Assembly (NCBI GenBank): GCA_025175895.1
Contig: CM045993.1
Span: 54,688,621 to 54,752,620 of the forward strand
Direction of reading: 5' to 3'
Source of the DNA: Wurfbainia villosa
Taxonomy: Eukaryota > Streptophyta > Magnoliopsida > Zingiberales > Zingiberaceae
Length of the DNA: 64,000 nt
Part shown: in pieces, positions 10,921 through 21,681 of the stretch
Position numbering within the stretch: position 1 is the first letter of the stretch
Layout of the letters: every line of letters begins with the position of its first letter
Translations under genes and position numbers: made by a program
The notes under the pieces: model-generated
The model's input: only the letters and a program-made list of their open reading frames with translations
Told to the model about the DNA's origin: nothing
The model's database searches: none

Positions 10921-11990
10921 TTGAAAAAAAAAACTAAGAATCACAATGATCAAAATATTAGATTTCAAATATCATTGATTCCTCAAACAATAAAATTTTG
11001 AAATCAACCAGTACCTCAAAACACCGAGAATATCGCATGCCACGATAGTGTGGACGTATACGAATTCTACATTTGTAAGAGGAGGTTTAACCCATTAATT
11101 TTATTATCTTGTCAACCTTACTTTTTGACAAATAAAATTAATAGTTGGTTCCTCTTTAGCCCTACAAATAAAAGCAGTGACTCCGATGGAGAGGATACTT
11201 TTTATTTGCATCTAAGTGTGCACCATTACACGATACTAAGGGAATTATCTCGGATTATGTGCCTTACCGATGGGAAAGTACACACGCTCCTAAATAATTT
11301 CCTATAACCATTATTTGACCTAGTGATCCGCAAACAAACTCATCCAATGGGGAGGAAGGCACTCAGAGCCGACGCGCAAGTTTGTTGCATCACACGTCAA
11401 ATTGTAATGGAGGCCGCGGGAATTAATTAAAATGTCCCTCTCCCACTTAGTAAATTGACAGTGAGGAATTTTCAAGCACACACAACATGCATATAAAATA
11501 AATCAGCAATAAATATGGAAAAAAATCAGAATTTTCCCAACTATAATGGCATTGTTCTTCAATATGTGTCCCGTCGTGTCGCCACCTCGTCCGCTCCACC
11601 TTTTCCCGTGTGCAAGTCACCAAAGAGATCTGAGCTAAGATAAACAATTTTAATTTACATCCATCGATCCTATACTCAACGAAGGAGTGTACAAATAATC
11701 TAGATCGAAAGTAAACTAAAATGAGTGGCTAAACAATGTCGTATTTAATTACAAAAATTAAATACTAATTTAGCCTCGTCAACCCCGAGGATTCAAATAA
11801 TATACAATCACACACACATGCAATTACATACACACATATATAGCCATAATAGTTGGAACTTATGCCTGCAACCAAAAAGTTATCCTACGCACATCCTACT
11901 ATCATCCGACATACACAATATATGATAAGTTCATGAAAGTAACCGAATCCAAAACCCACAAAATCGGAAATCGTGGCTCTGATACAAAAT
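10921..11990 (-). other. C1 untranslated leader and primer site
   Basis: About 1.07 kb lies between the 5' LTR and gag. It is collinear with the D1 leader (14183-14967 plus 16904-17180) and the C3 leader (59003-60034). I see no conserved frame. The primer site beside the LTR (about 11973-11988) reads TTTGTATCAGAGCCACG on the minus strand, a mutated form of TGGTATCAGAGC, complementary to initiator tRNA-Met. Copia leaders usually carry packaging and translation signals, but none is identifiable by eye. Confidence 0.78.
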
Positions 11991-14079
11991 TGATGGCATG
12001 CCCGGAGGCTCGTCGGCTTCCATGTCCCCGTATTAAAATTTTCACTAATGAAAACTAATCCGGATGGGATGAGTTTCCTAAGCTCAACCAATTTGTCGTC
12101 GTGCTAACGACTTGAGTGATCGCTTGAACAAACTTGTTGTTCAAGCGACAAAACTCTTCTAGTCGGTTAGCCACGGAAGAGACGACGGACGGATCGCCGG
12201 TTTTTGTGTTTATCTTCGGGGTCCATGATCATACAAATACATATGGATGTAGACATGTATAATCAACACATACAAACATATTAATAAGAACATGCAAAGA
12301 TCAATAATAAAACTTGTAAAACTTTTATACCTCTCGATCTTCTATCGTATGTCCTAACCTCCTTGTAGACTTCGTGTGGGCGAAGATCCTCCACAAGTTG
12401 AAGCTTCCTAGATCTTCTTCAATAAAAAGAAAGAAGAACTCTCCTTCCCTTATTGCTTGAGCCAACCACCAAGCCACAAAATCTTGTTGTCGCCGGCCCC
12501 AAGAAAAGAGAGAACAAGATGGCCAACCAAGGAACCAAACAAGGGAACAATCCCTAGCTCCTAGTGTCACTGGCCAAGAGGAAAAGGATGAGAGAAAGAC
12601 CGGCCAAAGGGGAGCAATAGAAGACCCTACAACCCCTTTGTGCCGCCGGCCCTAGAGGGAGTGAAGAGGAGAAGATCCTTAGGAAGAAAGCTTAGGGTTT
12701 CTTATATCTTTGTGCCGCCAACCACAAGGGGATAGAGCCGGCCAAGCAAAGAAACCTAAACCCTAATTCTTGATTCTCATCATGCCGCCCCCTTAGCCTC
12801 CCTTTTTTAGAACTTAGGAGAAAGTTGGTTATTGATGAGGTGGCCAAAAAATTAGGAACTAATTCCTAATTATTCTTGCCGCCCAAGGTAGCAAGGAATT
12901 AGTGAAAAAAAATTTCTACCTCCTCTAATCTTGCCGCCCAAGGTGGCATGGAAAAAAAATTTTTTTTTTTACCAATTCTAATATTGAAAACAATTTTTTT
13001 AACTAATTCAAATCTTGCCGCCTAAGGTGGCATAGAATTAGGAAATAAACTTTTTTTATCAATCTTTAAACTTGCCGCCCACCTCATCTAACCTCTCCTC
13101 TCCCTTTCCTTTCCTTTCCCTCCCCTTTCCTTTCCCTCCCCTTTCTTTTCCTTTTATTCTTATATCTAGGCTTCATGAGGATTATATTAGGCTACGATAG
13201 GGACATGAAGAGGAGTTGGATCTTGACCACCCGATCGATCGGAACCACACAAACTTGATCCATCAATGATGTTCCATTCCACTAGAGGATCATCATTGAA
13301 TTACCTCACCAACACCCATAAATTAATATGGGCTCCATACATTATTTGTACATCCATCTCCCCGTGTTTAAGATATCGAATGTCCGTCAATTAATTGATT
13401 TACTGACCATCAATCAATTAACATCTAACTCCTCGAGTAGTACCACTCAACCTTATCATCATGTTGACTAAGTCAACCTGCAGGGTTTACATGATGAACC
13501 TTATGAGCTCCTCAAGGGGACATCATCAACCTAATATATAGGACACGGTTTCCTCCTATAATTAATGGCACACCATGTAAATAATATCATTTCCCAACTT
13601 ACCGGGCATATTGATTTAATCCATTTAAATCTCACCCTTTGGTAAATCAAAGAAATAAATACTAAGTACATGTGCCCGTTATTATATCGGGATTAAGAGC
13701 ATTACAACATAATATCCGAGGTCCGATTCAATTATGTAGTCAACAATAAATTAAATCACCTCTATGTCGGTCCTGCTCAATACACCTAAGTGTACTAGTG
13801 TAACTCTATGTTCAAGACAAACCAATACCAAGCTACACTACAACCATGCCAATGGTTTGTCCAAAACCATCTTGGTTGTGAGCCTCTACTTATATTCTAC
13901 AAGGGACTGATAACATGATCTTCTGTGCCACACCAAGCACCATGTTATCTACAATGTAAAGTATTAGACAATATGCACACATATAATAAATATAAAGTGC
14001 AAACAATGATCATGTGATTCTTATTTCAAAATAAAAATGTTCATACAAAAGAGCTAGGCTTTCAGTATACATCCCAACA
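11991..14079 (-). repeat. C1 5' LTR (2089 bp)
   Basis: The partner of 4843-6933. It retains the segment ACGGATCGCCGGTTTTTG near 12190, shared with the C3 LTR and the solo LTR but absent from the C1 3' LTR. Ends are TGTTGGGATG and CATGCCATCA on the element strand. It should contain the element promoter, but I could not fix a TATA box with confidence in this subfamily. Confidence 0.94.
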
Positions 14080-14084
14080 CACAC
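14080..14084. repeat. Target site duplication of C1 (right)
   Basis: CACAC, matching 4838-4842. The D1 LTR sequence GACGTCCAAGAGGAGG continues after it. Confidence 0.93.
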
Positions 14085-14199
14085 GACGTCCAAGAGGAGG
14101 ATAGGTCATACAATAGAAGATCAAGAGGTAAACAAGAAGTATCAGAGCCACTATTTCCGAAGCGGGGAATCAATTCCCTTCAAGTGGTATCAGAGCCAC
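14085..14199 (+). repeat. D1 LTR end and primer binding site
   Basis: The D1 LTR resumes with GACGTCCAAGAGGAGGATAG and ends CCCTTCA at 14182. The primer site TGGTATCAGAGCCACGG starts at 14185 (initiator tRNA-Met type). A second GTATCAGAGCCAC lies at 14139-14151 inside what should be LTR. Most of the LTR 3' part present in the solo LTR is missing here. The two primer-like sites flank the inverted repeat GGGAATCAATTCCC. An aberrant reverse-transcription product could explain this. Confidence 0.75.
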
Positions 14200-14962
14200 G
14201 GTTTCTGATTTTGTGTTTTTAGGATTCAGTTACTTTTATGCACTTATCATATATTATGTGTGTCAGATAATAGTAAGATGTGCGTAGGCTAACTTTTTGT
14301 TTGCAGGCATAAGATCCAACTATTATGGTCATATGTGTATGTATGTGATTGTATGTGTGTAATCGTAGTATTATTTGAATCCTTGAAGTTGACGAGGCTA
14401 GTATTTAATTTTTGTAATTAAGTATAGCATTGTTTAGCCACTCTTTTATTTTAGTTTACTTTCGATCTAGATTTCATGTACACTCCTTTGTGGAATATAG
14501 GATCGATGGATGTAAATTAAAATAATTTTTCTCGGCTCGGATCTCCGGATGGCTTGTACATGGCGTAGGGAGGAGCGAACTAGGTGGCAACACGACTGGA
14601 GGCATATTGGAGAAAAAAAGCCTTAATAGTTGAAAAATTTGTTATTTTTCATATTTATTGCTTTTGATTTATATGCTTGTTGTGCTTGCATAGTTAAAAT
14701 TCCTCAATTTTAAATTATTAAGTGGGAGAGGGATATTTTTTTAAATTCCCGCGGCCTCCATTACAATTTGACATGTGATGCGAAAAAACTTGCACGTTGG
14801 CTCTGAGTGCCTTCCTCCATATCAGATGAGTTTGTTTTGCAGATCAATAGGTCAAATATGATTTTAGGAAGTTATTTAGAAGTGCGTGTACTTCCCCATC
14901 GGAAGACACATAATTTGAGATAATTGCCTTTGTATTGGGTAATGGTAAACACTTAGATGCAA
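14200..14962 (+). other. D1 untranslated leader, first part
   Basis: Noncoding sequence collinear with the leaders of C1 and C3 (for example GTAGGCTAACTTTTTGTTTGCAG and AAGTGGGAGAGGGATAT). It is cut at 14967 by the solo LTR and resumes at 16904. I see no gene in it. Confidence 0.8.
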
Positions 14963-14967
14963 ATAAA
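14963..14967. repeat. Target site duplication of the solo LTR (left)
   Basis: ATAAA, repeated at 16899-16903. Joining the flanks gives GCAAATAAAAGTATCC, matching the uninterrupted C1 leader GCAAATAAAAAGTATCC. Confidence 0.9.
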
Positions 14968-15894
14968 TGTAGGGATGTATACTAAAAAGTCTATCTTTTG
15001 TATGAACATCTTTATTTTGAAATAAGAATCACATGATCATTGTTTACATATTTTTATGGTTATGCAATATTGTCTAATACTTTACATTGTAGATAACATG
15101 GTGTGTGGTGTCATATAGGAGACCATGTTATCGGCCCCTTGAAAAGTATAAGCAAAGGCTCACAACCGAGATGGATTTGGACAAACCATCGGAATGGTTG
15201 TAGTGTGATTTGGTATTGATTTGTCTTGACCATAGAATCACACTAGTGCACTTTGTGTGTATTGAGCAGGACTGACTTAGAGGTGATTCGATTTATTGCT
15301 GACTACATAATCAAATCGGACCTCAGATATTATTTAGTACATGCTCTTAATCCCGATATAATAATGGGCACATATACTTAGTACTCATCTCTTTGATTTA
15401 CCAATGGGCGAGATTTATAGATTAAATTGATAGGCTCGGTAAGTTGGGAGATGATATTATTTATATAGTGTGCCGTTGATTATAGGAGGAAACCGTGTCC
15501 TATATATTAGGATGATGATGTCCCCTTGAGGAGCTCATAAGGTTCATCATGTAAACCCTGCAGGTGGACTTGGTCCGGCATGATGAAAAGGTTGAGTGGT
15601 ACTACTCAAGGAGTTAGATGTTGATTAATTAATGGTCGGTAAATTAATTAATCGATGGAAATTCGAGATCTTAAATACGGGGAGAAAATGTACAAATAAT
15701 ATATGGATCCCATATTATCATATGGGGGTTAGTGAGGTAGATCAATGATGAACCTTTAGTGGATTGGATCATCATTAGTGGATCGGACTTTATGTGGGCT
15801 TGATCCATGGGTGGCCAAGACCCAACTCCTCCTCATGGTCCCTAATGTAGCCTATTAACACCTCATGATGCTTAGATCCAATGGATAGAAACAA

Positions 15895-15990
15895 AAGTCT
15901 AAGATCCATTGGTAGAGATTAAATCTCTAAGATCCGATGGTTGAGATTAAATCTCTAGATCCGACGGTTGAGATTAAATCCCTAGACCAA
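15895..15990 (+). repeat. Short tandem repeats upstream of the solo LTR TATA box
   Basis: About four imperfect units of the type GATCCGACGGTTGAGATT with AAATCTCTA, each about 27-30 bp. GAGATTAAATCTC within them is a near palindrome. The C3 LTR has the same array near 60911-60990 (reverse strand). C1 LTRs do not. Position just before the TATA box suggests promoter elements; this is inference. Confidence 0.7.
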
Positions 15991-16020
15991 TGGAGGAGAT
16001 TAATTCATGACTTATCCCTA

Positions 16021-16034
16021 ACTCTATAAAAGGG
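16021..16034 (+). promoter_or_regulatory. TATA box of the solo LTR
   Basis: ACTCTATAAAAGGG, a strong plant TATA-like sequence at the LTR middle, where the U3/R boundary is expected. The C3 LTR has the same element at 60882-60891 on the minus strand. Confidence 0.7.
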
Positions 16035-16898
16035 TGTCAAGGGGGTTGGCGTGAACAACATTGAAGAGAGCAAGGCTTGGGCAGCAAGAGAAGGGAATCC
16101 TAGTTGAGATAGGATTAGGATTAGGGTTAGGGTTTGGAGGCTAGGGCAGCACCAAATAAGGCAAGGTTTCCTTTCTTCTTCCTTGTCTTGTGGCCGGTGT
16201 CCAGCAAGTTTCCAGGCCCTTCCCAGCCCATGGCCGGTGCCCAAAAGCTCCCTTCTCCCTCTCCTTAGGTGGTGGAAACAAGATATAGGGCTTCCCTTGG
16301 TGTCTTGGTTGTTTTCCACCATCTTCTCCTTCATCTAGTTGGCCGACGGCAAGGAAAGTTTTGGTTCCTTGTTGGTTGTTTCTAGTGAGGAGAAAAACCT
16401 TGTTTCTATTCTTTCTCTTGCTTTGAAAGAGCAAGGAAGGAAGATTTGCGATCTAGGAGCTTCAACTTTTGGTGGATCGTCGCCCACACGACGTCCAAAA
16501 GGAGGAAGGTCATACATTAGAAGATTGAGAGGTATACCTATTCTACTTTCTTCTTTTGTTTATTGCTTGTTTTTGTTTTTCAATTATAAGCATGTTATAA
16601 ATCTGTAAATGGCTAAATAATACTTGGATCCTGAGCATAAACACAAAAACCGGCGATCCGGACATCGTCTATTCCTCGGCTACTCGTAGAATAGAGGATG
16701 GTCGCTTGAACAACTAGTTTGTTCAAGTGACCTCTCTAAACGAATAGCACGATGATGACTTGGTTGCTTTGGAAATCCCTTTTGTCTAGGATTAAATTTT
16801 TTAATCCGGGGACATCGAAGGGATCGCCATGGACAAGCTACCGAGGTGAAGTGGGAAGCGAAGTTTCCCCTCACGGACTCGATAAGAAAAACCCTTCA

Positions 16899-16903
16899 AT
16901 AAA
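16899..16903. repeat. Target site duplication of the solo LTR (right)
   Basis: ATAAA directly after LTR end CCCTTCA, matching 14963-14967. Confidence 0.9.
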
Positions 16904-17180
16904 AGTATCCTCCCCATCGGAGTCACTGCTTTTATTTGTAGGGCCGAAAAGGAACCAACTATTAATTTTATTTTTCAAAAAGTAAGGTTGACAGAATAAT
17001 AAAATTAATGGGTAAAACCTCCTCTTACAAATGTAGAATTCATATACGTCCACACTATCGTGGCATACGATATTCTCGGTGTTTTGAGGTGTTGGTTGAT
17101 TTTAAAATTTTATTGTTTGAGGAATCAATAATTTTTTGAAATTTAATGTTTTGATCTATGTGATTCTTAGGTTTTTCAAA
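16904..17180 (+). other. D1 untranslated leader, second part
   Basis: AGTATCCTCCCCATCGGAG... to the gag start. It matches C1 10921-11210 and C3 59003-59280 on the other strand. Noncoding. Confidence 0.8.
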
Positions 17181-18069
17181 ATGACTTTCAATCCACTTGT
17201 TGTGATTTTGAAAGAAAACAAACTTACTGGACCTAACTATGTTGATCGGAAAAGAAATCTGGACATTGTCTTAACTGTTGAGGTGTGCAAATATGTACTC
17301 TTCGAAGAGTGTCCTCCTAAGCCTATGGATGATTCTGGTAAAAATTAGAAAGAGAGTTATAAGAAGTGGGTCAAGGCTGATGAGACGGCGCAGTGTTATA
17401 TTTTGGCTTCTATGTCAAATGTATTGCAACATCAGCATCAGGCCATGACTACTGCTTATGACATGATGCTCAATCTCAAAGAACTTTTCGGACACCAGAA
17501 TCGGGCTGCAAGGCAAGAAGCCATGAGAATCTTGATGATGACCACCATGTTGAGGGAACACCCGTGTGGGATCATGTTCTCAAGATGATGGCTCATTTGA
17601 ATGAGCTGGAAGTCCTTGGAGCTGAGATCGATGGGGAAACCCAGGTCGATATCATTCTCCAATCTCTACCTAGGAGTTTTGAGCAGTTTCGCCTCAACTA
17701 CAACATGAATAAGAGGTTGTATTCATTGGCGGAGCTTCTGACAGAACTCCAGGCAGCAGAGGAACTTTTCGTCAAAGTTCTCAGGCTTTGGTTGCCTAGA
17801 AGGTTTCTACTTCTAAGCCAAAAGGCACGAAGAAGAAGAAATAAGGTGCAATAAAGGTGGTGGGAGGACCTTAGGGAGGAGTGAAGAAGTCAAAAGGCAA
17901 GTGCTTCACTTACAAGCAGACTGGACATTGGAAGGCGGACTGTCCTAACCGCAAACAGAACAAAGGTATATCTTTTGGTCTAGTTGTTGAAACATGTTTA
18001 GCGGTGTTATCTACCGGCACCTGGTGTGTAGATATGGGAGCCACTGATCATGTCTACAACTCTTTGTAG
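17181..18069 (+). pseudogene. Copia D1 gag and protease, broken
   Basis: Starts at MTFNPLVVILKENKL (17181). The frame is broken near 17340, around 17565 (two overlapping frames) and at about 17850. Recognisable parts are ELFGHQNRAARQE, LQSLPRSFEQF and a zinc knuckle CFTYKQTGHWKADC, in which the second cysteine has become tyrosine. The protease site reads CVDMGATDHV, so the DTG triad is DMG. Reading ends at TAG 18067-18069, the same codon that is TAG in C1. Every product of this gag would be inactive. Confidence 0.88.
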
Positions 18070-18117
18070 GGGTTCCAGAAAACCAGACGACTAGCTAAGG
18101 GGGAGATTACCGTCTAC

Positions 18118-18876
18118 ATGGATAATGCTACGAAGGTGGCGGCTATTGCAGTGGGAGATGTTTATTTATCTTTTGATAGGAATAAAACTTTAGTTATGAG
18201 AAATTTCCTTTATGTACCTTCATTTAGAAAGAATTTAATTTCAATTTCTAAATTATTTTTCGATGGATATTCTATTTCTTTTAATGACAGAGTTGTTATA
18301 AAAAGGAATAGGGAGATTATCTGTTCTGGTGCATTGGTAGGAAATTTATACACTCTTGAACCGAAAGCTCCCACGATGCAAATAGAAATAAATAACTCAT
18401 CTTCTAAATCTAATAAGAGAAAAGAACCTTCGGAAATGAACCAAACATATCTTTGGCATCTAAGGTTAGGTCATATTAACCTGAGTAGAATTCAAAGGTT
18501 GATAGCTGATGGACCTTTGGGTTCATTAGTGGTGGAAGATTTCCCAACCTGCGAATCTTGCTTGGAAGGTAAAATGACCAAGAGGCCTTTTAAGGCCAAG
18601 GGATATAGAGCCAAATATGTGTTAGAATTGATTCATTCTGATTTGTGTGGTCCTATGTCTATCCAGGCTAGAGGTGGTTTTGAATATTTTGTTTCTTTTA
18701 TAGACGATTATTCAAGATATGGATATATTTACTTGATGAGCCGCAAGTCTGAATGCTTTGACAGGTTCAAAGAATTCAAGGCTGATGTGGAGAAACGTCA
18801 AGGTAAAAGTATCAAGATACTATGATCTGATCATGGTGGTGAGTACCTCTTAGGAGAGTTTAGGAGTTACTTATCT
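18118..18876 (+). pseudogene. Copia D1 pre-integrase and truncated integrase
   Basis: Pre-integrase (LSFDRNKTLV, FRKNLISISKL) and the integrase zinc motif (HLRLGHIN, CESC) are present. The core follows with LIHSDLCGP. A TGA at 18823-18825 replaces the CGA of RSDHGGEY (CGA in C1). The sequence continues to GEFRSYLS and then changes to Copia E reverse transcriptase without a frame change. The third catalytic residue and the integrase tail are gone. Confidence 0.88.
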
Positions 18877-18879
18877 GAT

Positions 18880-19460
18880 CATGTTATGTTATGTACAAGG
18901 CCCGATGTATCATATGCGCTGAGTGTCATGAGTAGATACCAGTCTGATCCAGGAATGGATCATTAGGAGGCTATTAAGAAGATCCTTAAGTACTTAAGAA
19001 GAACTAAGGATGTGTTCCTAATATATGGGGAAGGGTACATGGTGATACGTGGGTATACGGATGCCAGCTTCCAGACAGACAAGGATGATTTCATGTCTCA
19101 GTCTGGGTATGTATTCACCTGGAATGGAGGCGCAATAAGTTGGAAAGGTTCCAAGCTTGACACTATAGCGGATTCTGCCAGTAAGGCAGAATACATTGCA
19201 GCTTTGGAAGTAGCAAAGGAAGCGGTTTGGATAAAGAAGTTCATCTCTGAACTTGATGTGCTCTCATCAATGATCCAAACATGTGCTTCGTAGCTATCAT
19301 TTGATAAGAGAGATCATAAGTAGGAAGAAAATACAAATCAAGAAGATTCCCACTGAAAGGAACTTAGCGGATCCTTTAACTAAGGCATTACCTCAAAGTA
19401 AGTTTGAGGGTCATGTTAGAGCCTATGGTATTGCATACCGTAGCGATTGGCATTAGGCCA
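18880..19460 (+). pseudogene. Copia E RT end and RNase H, broken
   Basis: Begins at VMLCTRPDVSYALSVMSRYQ. A TAG at 18964-18966 interrupts it. RNase H shows GYTDASFQTD and the SKAEYIAA glutamate. A deletion after ELDVLSS removes the segment with the third catalytic aspartate (the CDNNGAI region in A1). The tail YHLIREII and ADPLTKALPQ is still readable before the polypurine tract. It would degrade RNA in the hybrid, but this copy is dead. Confidence 0.87.
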
Positions 19461-19470
19461 AGTGGGAGTT
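19461..19470 (+). promoter_or_regulatory. Copia E polypurine tract
   Basis: AGTGGGAGTT directly before LTR start TGTTAGTAAT. It primes plus-strand synthesis. Confidence 0.8.
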
Positions 19471-21681
19471 TGTTAGTAATATATGAGAGATGTCCTAAGG
19501 TAATCATCTTATGTTTGAATCATTTATATGATAAATGAGGATTCACTATTTGAGTATACATGCTCACATGTATTTGATTAGATCTTAAACTCATTTACTG
19601 AATGTCCACAATACGATTCACAGCATGAGAGAATTTGTCATTGAATCACAACTAGTGAGTATCTCTACATGTGTAATTGTGATGTATCAGAATTATCCCT
19701 GGTCGATGAATTGATGGATTTGGACACCATCAATTCTGTCGAGACTAGCATGAGGTATACTCCTTGGTGTATCCAAGCAGCTGATTCTCACTGGCTGGAG
19801 ACATTGTGATGTCCGGAGTTAATCGTGGATGCTAGTTATGGTAACTAGTTCATTGGAGTGACCAGCCGTAAGACTTCATATGGTTCTCTGCATATATAGA
19901 TATGTCAATGAAGTTCTTATTGTAACTTAAGTGCGATGTTCCTTTGATTTACGGTATTCAAGTTATCTTGATCATGAAGACCTATGCTTTGACATCTTAA
20001 GCAAGCATCTCTGAGGAGATGTGGACCCAGGATGATTGGGCATAAGTCGAAGTGATTGAAGGTGCTTGAATAGCCTATAAAGGATTCACTACTCCTTGCG
20101 AGGAGATGTATACCCATAGCCTCTCATCGGATTGTTACTAAAGTCTTTGGCCAAAGCATTACATGTTTAGAGTAAGGTACTCTTAGATACATGTGCAGTA
20201 ACTAGAATCCGTAGGATGAGGAAATGATACTTGGGCTAGGTGTAACGTAGTCAACCTAGTGGGGACTGACACTATAGACCATGTCCTGAACCAAGTGGGT
20301 ATACGATGAGTGAACGGAATGGGGCACGAATCATTATAGCTGCTGAAGGATTTCAGAAATAGTTCTGGATCAACCGTTGATCTTTTCGATTAATTGGGGA
20401 TCATGATGTACTACTAGGTGCTACTCATGATCTTTCTATAATTAATGGTTAATTATAGATGGCCAACATAAACTGAGAACCTATTTGGTCACACGCACAA
20501 CGAGCGTAATCCGAAGGATTTAAAATGAGCTTGAGAATGAGATTCTTAGACCGAGAGAAACTAGGTTTGGTTGGACCAAACAAGGAGCGAGCAAGAAATC
20601 GTTTCAGTCGCAATGGAAGCATGGATGGACCGTGTCTTATGAAGACATGATGGATGAACTAAATTGGTTTGGTTCTAATCCAATGGTGGAGAATAAACCA
20701 AAGGGGCTTGGTTTGTTTTAAACGAATTAACCAAAAGTTAGTTCGGTTCGTTTTAACTTAAAATAGACCAAATTGGTTTGGTTTATTTTAACTTAAATTA
20801 ATGGAGTGGGTTAATGGGTTTTGGTTATGAACCAATAACCATTAGGAGAATTTGTTCTCTATAAAATAGGGCTCAAGGGTTTAATGAGAGCACTAATCCA
20901 AAGTATTCGCCCCTCTCCCTCCTCTCCTCTTGTTGTCGGCGCCCAAACCCTAGCCACCACCCACCTCTTGTGCAGCCGTCCAAGTTTTTGTCGGCATCCA
21001 ATCTTCAGCCGGCGATCCTCCGCCGACCCTCCGGTGATCTTCCTTGACTCCGGCGACAAGGTGAGCATCTAGCTTCCTTATTTGGCCGGCGCTAATCCTC
21101 CACCAAAGCTGTCCAGTTTTTTAGATAGCTTGTTTACTTCGTGTCGAAGCATCATTTGGATGATGTTTGGAGCTCCGACAGCGGCTTCCTTATCGGGGAT
21201 TCGATCTCCGGTAATCCTCGTAGGTGGAGGACGAAGGATTCGTCAAACAGTGGGTGAATACCTCTCCGGAGAAGCGAGTTTTTAAGGACTCATTTTGAAT
21301 CCGAATTTTGATTCTGATTGTGATCTTCTCTTGATCACATCGTCTTCGACACGAGGCTAGTGACTCGTACGAAAACAAGGCTCATGACTTTGTGAAGTCA
21401 TCCCGAAGATACTCAGCGTGGATACGGATAGAGGCGATTCTAGCGAGGGTCGTTCCAGTTGATGTCTTTCCCGTTACACGTGATACGTCAGGTATACGTA
21501 GAATAAATTTCCTTTTATTGCAAAATTTGAAACTACGATTATATCTACACATGTTGTACTATGCATGCGTGTGGTGTGTGTGATGTAATAAATTAGATTT
21601 ATTGCTTTTTATTTCTTCCGCTGTGCATATGTTTACGAAACATGTTCGAACACACACTCGCTGCGGTGCCGAAACCCAACA
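19471..21681 (+). repeat. Copia E 3' LTR (2211 bp)
   Basis: From TGTTAGTAATATATGAG to GAAACCCAACA, with TGTT/AACA inverted ends. It contains a CAAT-like CCAATAACC (about 20832), a TATA box, and beyond it a 5' leader-like stretch rich in CCTC and CCGGC. There is no second copy in the window, so its boundaries rest on the polypurine tract, the end motifs and the switch to B1 sequence. Confidence 0.83.
20856..20870 (+). promoter_or_regulatory. TATA box of the Copia E LTR
   Basis: TCTCTATAAAATAGG, about 25 bp after a CCAAT-like sequence. It is a likely U3 promoter of the LTR; activity is not shown. Confidence 0.6.

Larger units (their letters stand above)
4843..14079 (-). mobile_element. Complete Copia retrotransposon C1
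   Basis: A full-length minus-strand element of 9237 bp with two LTRs (2091 and 2089 bp), polypurine tract, RNase H/RT, integrase, protease, gag, leader and degenerate primer site in the expected order. It is flanked by perfect CACAC duplications. It inserted antisense into the LTR of its relative D1. Lesions include a 49-bp duplication in gag, a stop between protease and integrase, a frameshift in the integrase tail and a stop near the RNase H end. The RT frame remains open for 570 codons. Confidence 0.95.
14968..16898 (+). mobile_element. Solo LTR of the C/D Copia group (1931 bp)
   Basis: A single LTR from TGTAGGGATGTATAC to ACCCTTCA with ATAAA on both sides and no internal region. This is the usual result of recombination between the two LTRs of a complete element. 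It resembles the C3 LTR (60054-61892) more than the C1 LTRs in its central promoter region. It sits in the leader of its relative D1, in the same orientation. Frames inside it are not genes. Confidence 0.93.
4365..18876 (+). mobile_element. Copia D1, old element in three pieces
   Basis: Removing two later insertions (C1 with one duplicated site at 4843-14084, and the solo LTR with one duplicated site at 14968-16903) joins 4365-4842, 14085-14967 and 16904-18876. The result is one plus-strand Copia element: 3' part of a 5' LTR, primer site, leader, gag, protease and integrase start. It belongs to the same superfamily group as C1 and C3. Its left LTR part is cut by A1. Its right end is fused to Copia E near 18880. 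All reading frames are broken. Confidence 0.85.
18877..21681 (+). mobile_element. Copia E, 3' fragment with LTR
   Basis: The 3' part of a third Copia family: end of RT, RNase H, polypurine tract and a 2211-bp 3' LTR. Protein and LTR differ from families A and C/D, although RNase H is closer to A. Its 5' portion was replaced by D1. Its LTR end abuts the interior of the B1 5' LTR, so E inserted into B1 before its left side was lost. A right target duplication would be AGTCC (21682-21686); it cannot be tested. Confidence 0.85.

Noticed and set aside
16005..17053. Several 60-109 aa frames around 16000-17050
   Set aside because: They lie in the solo LTR and leader, on both strands, without recognisable domains or conservation in C3.
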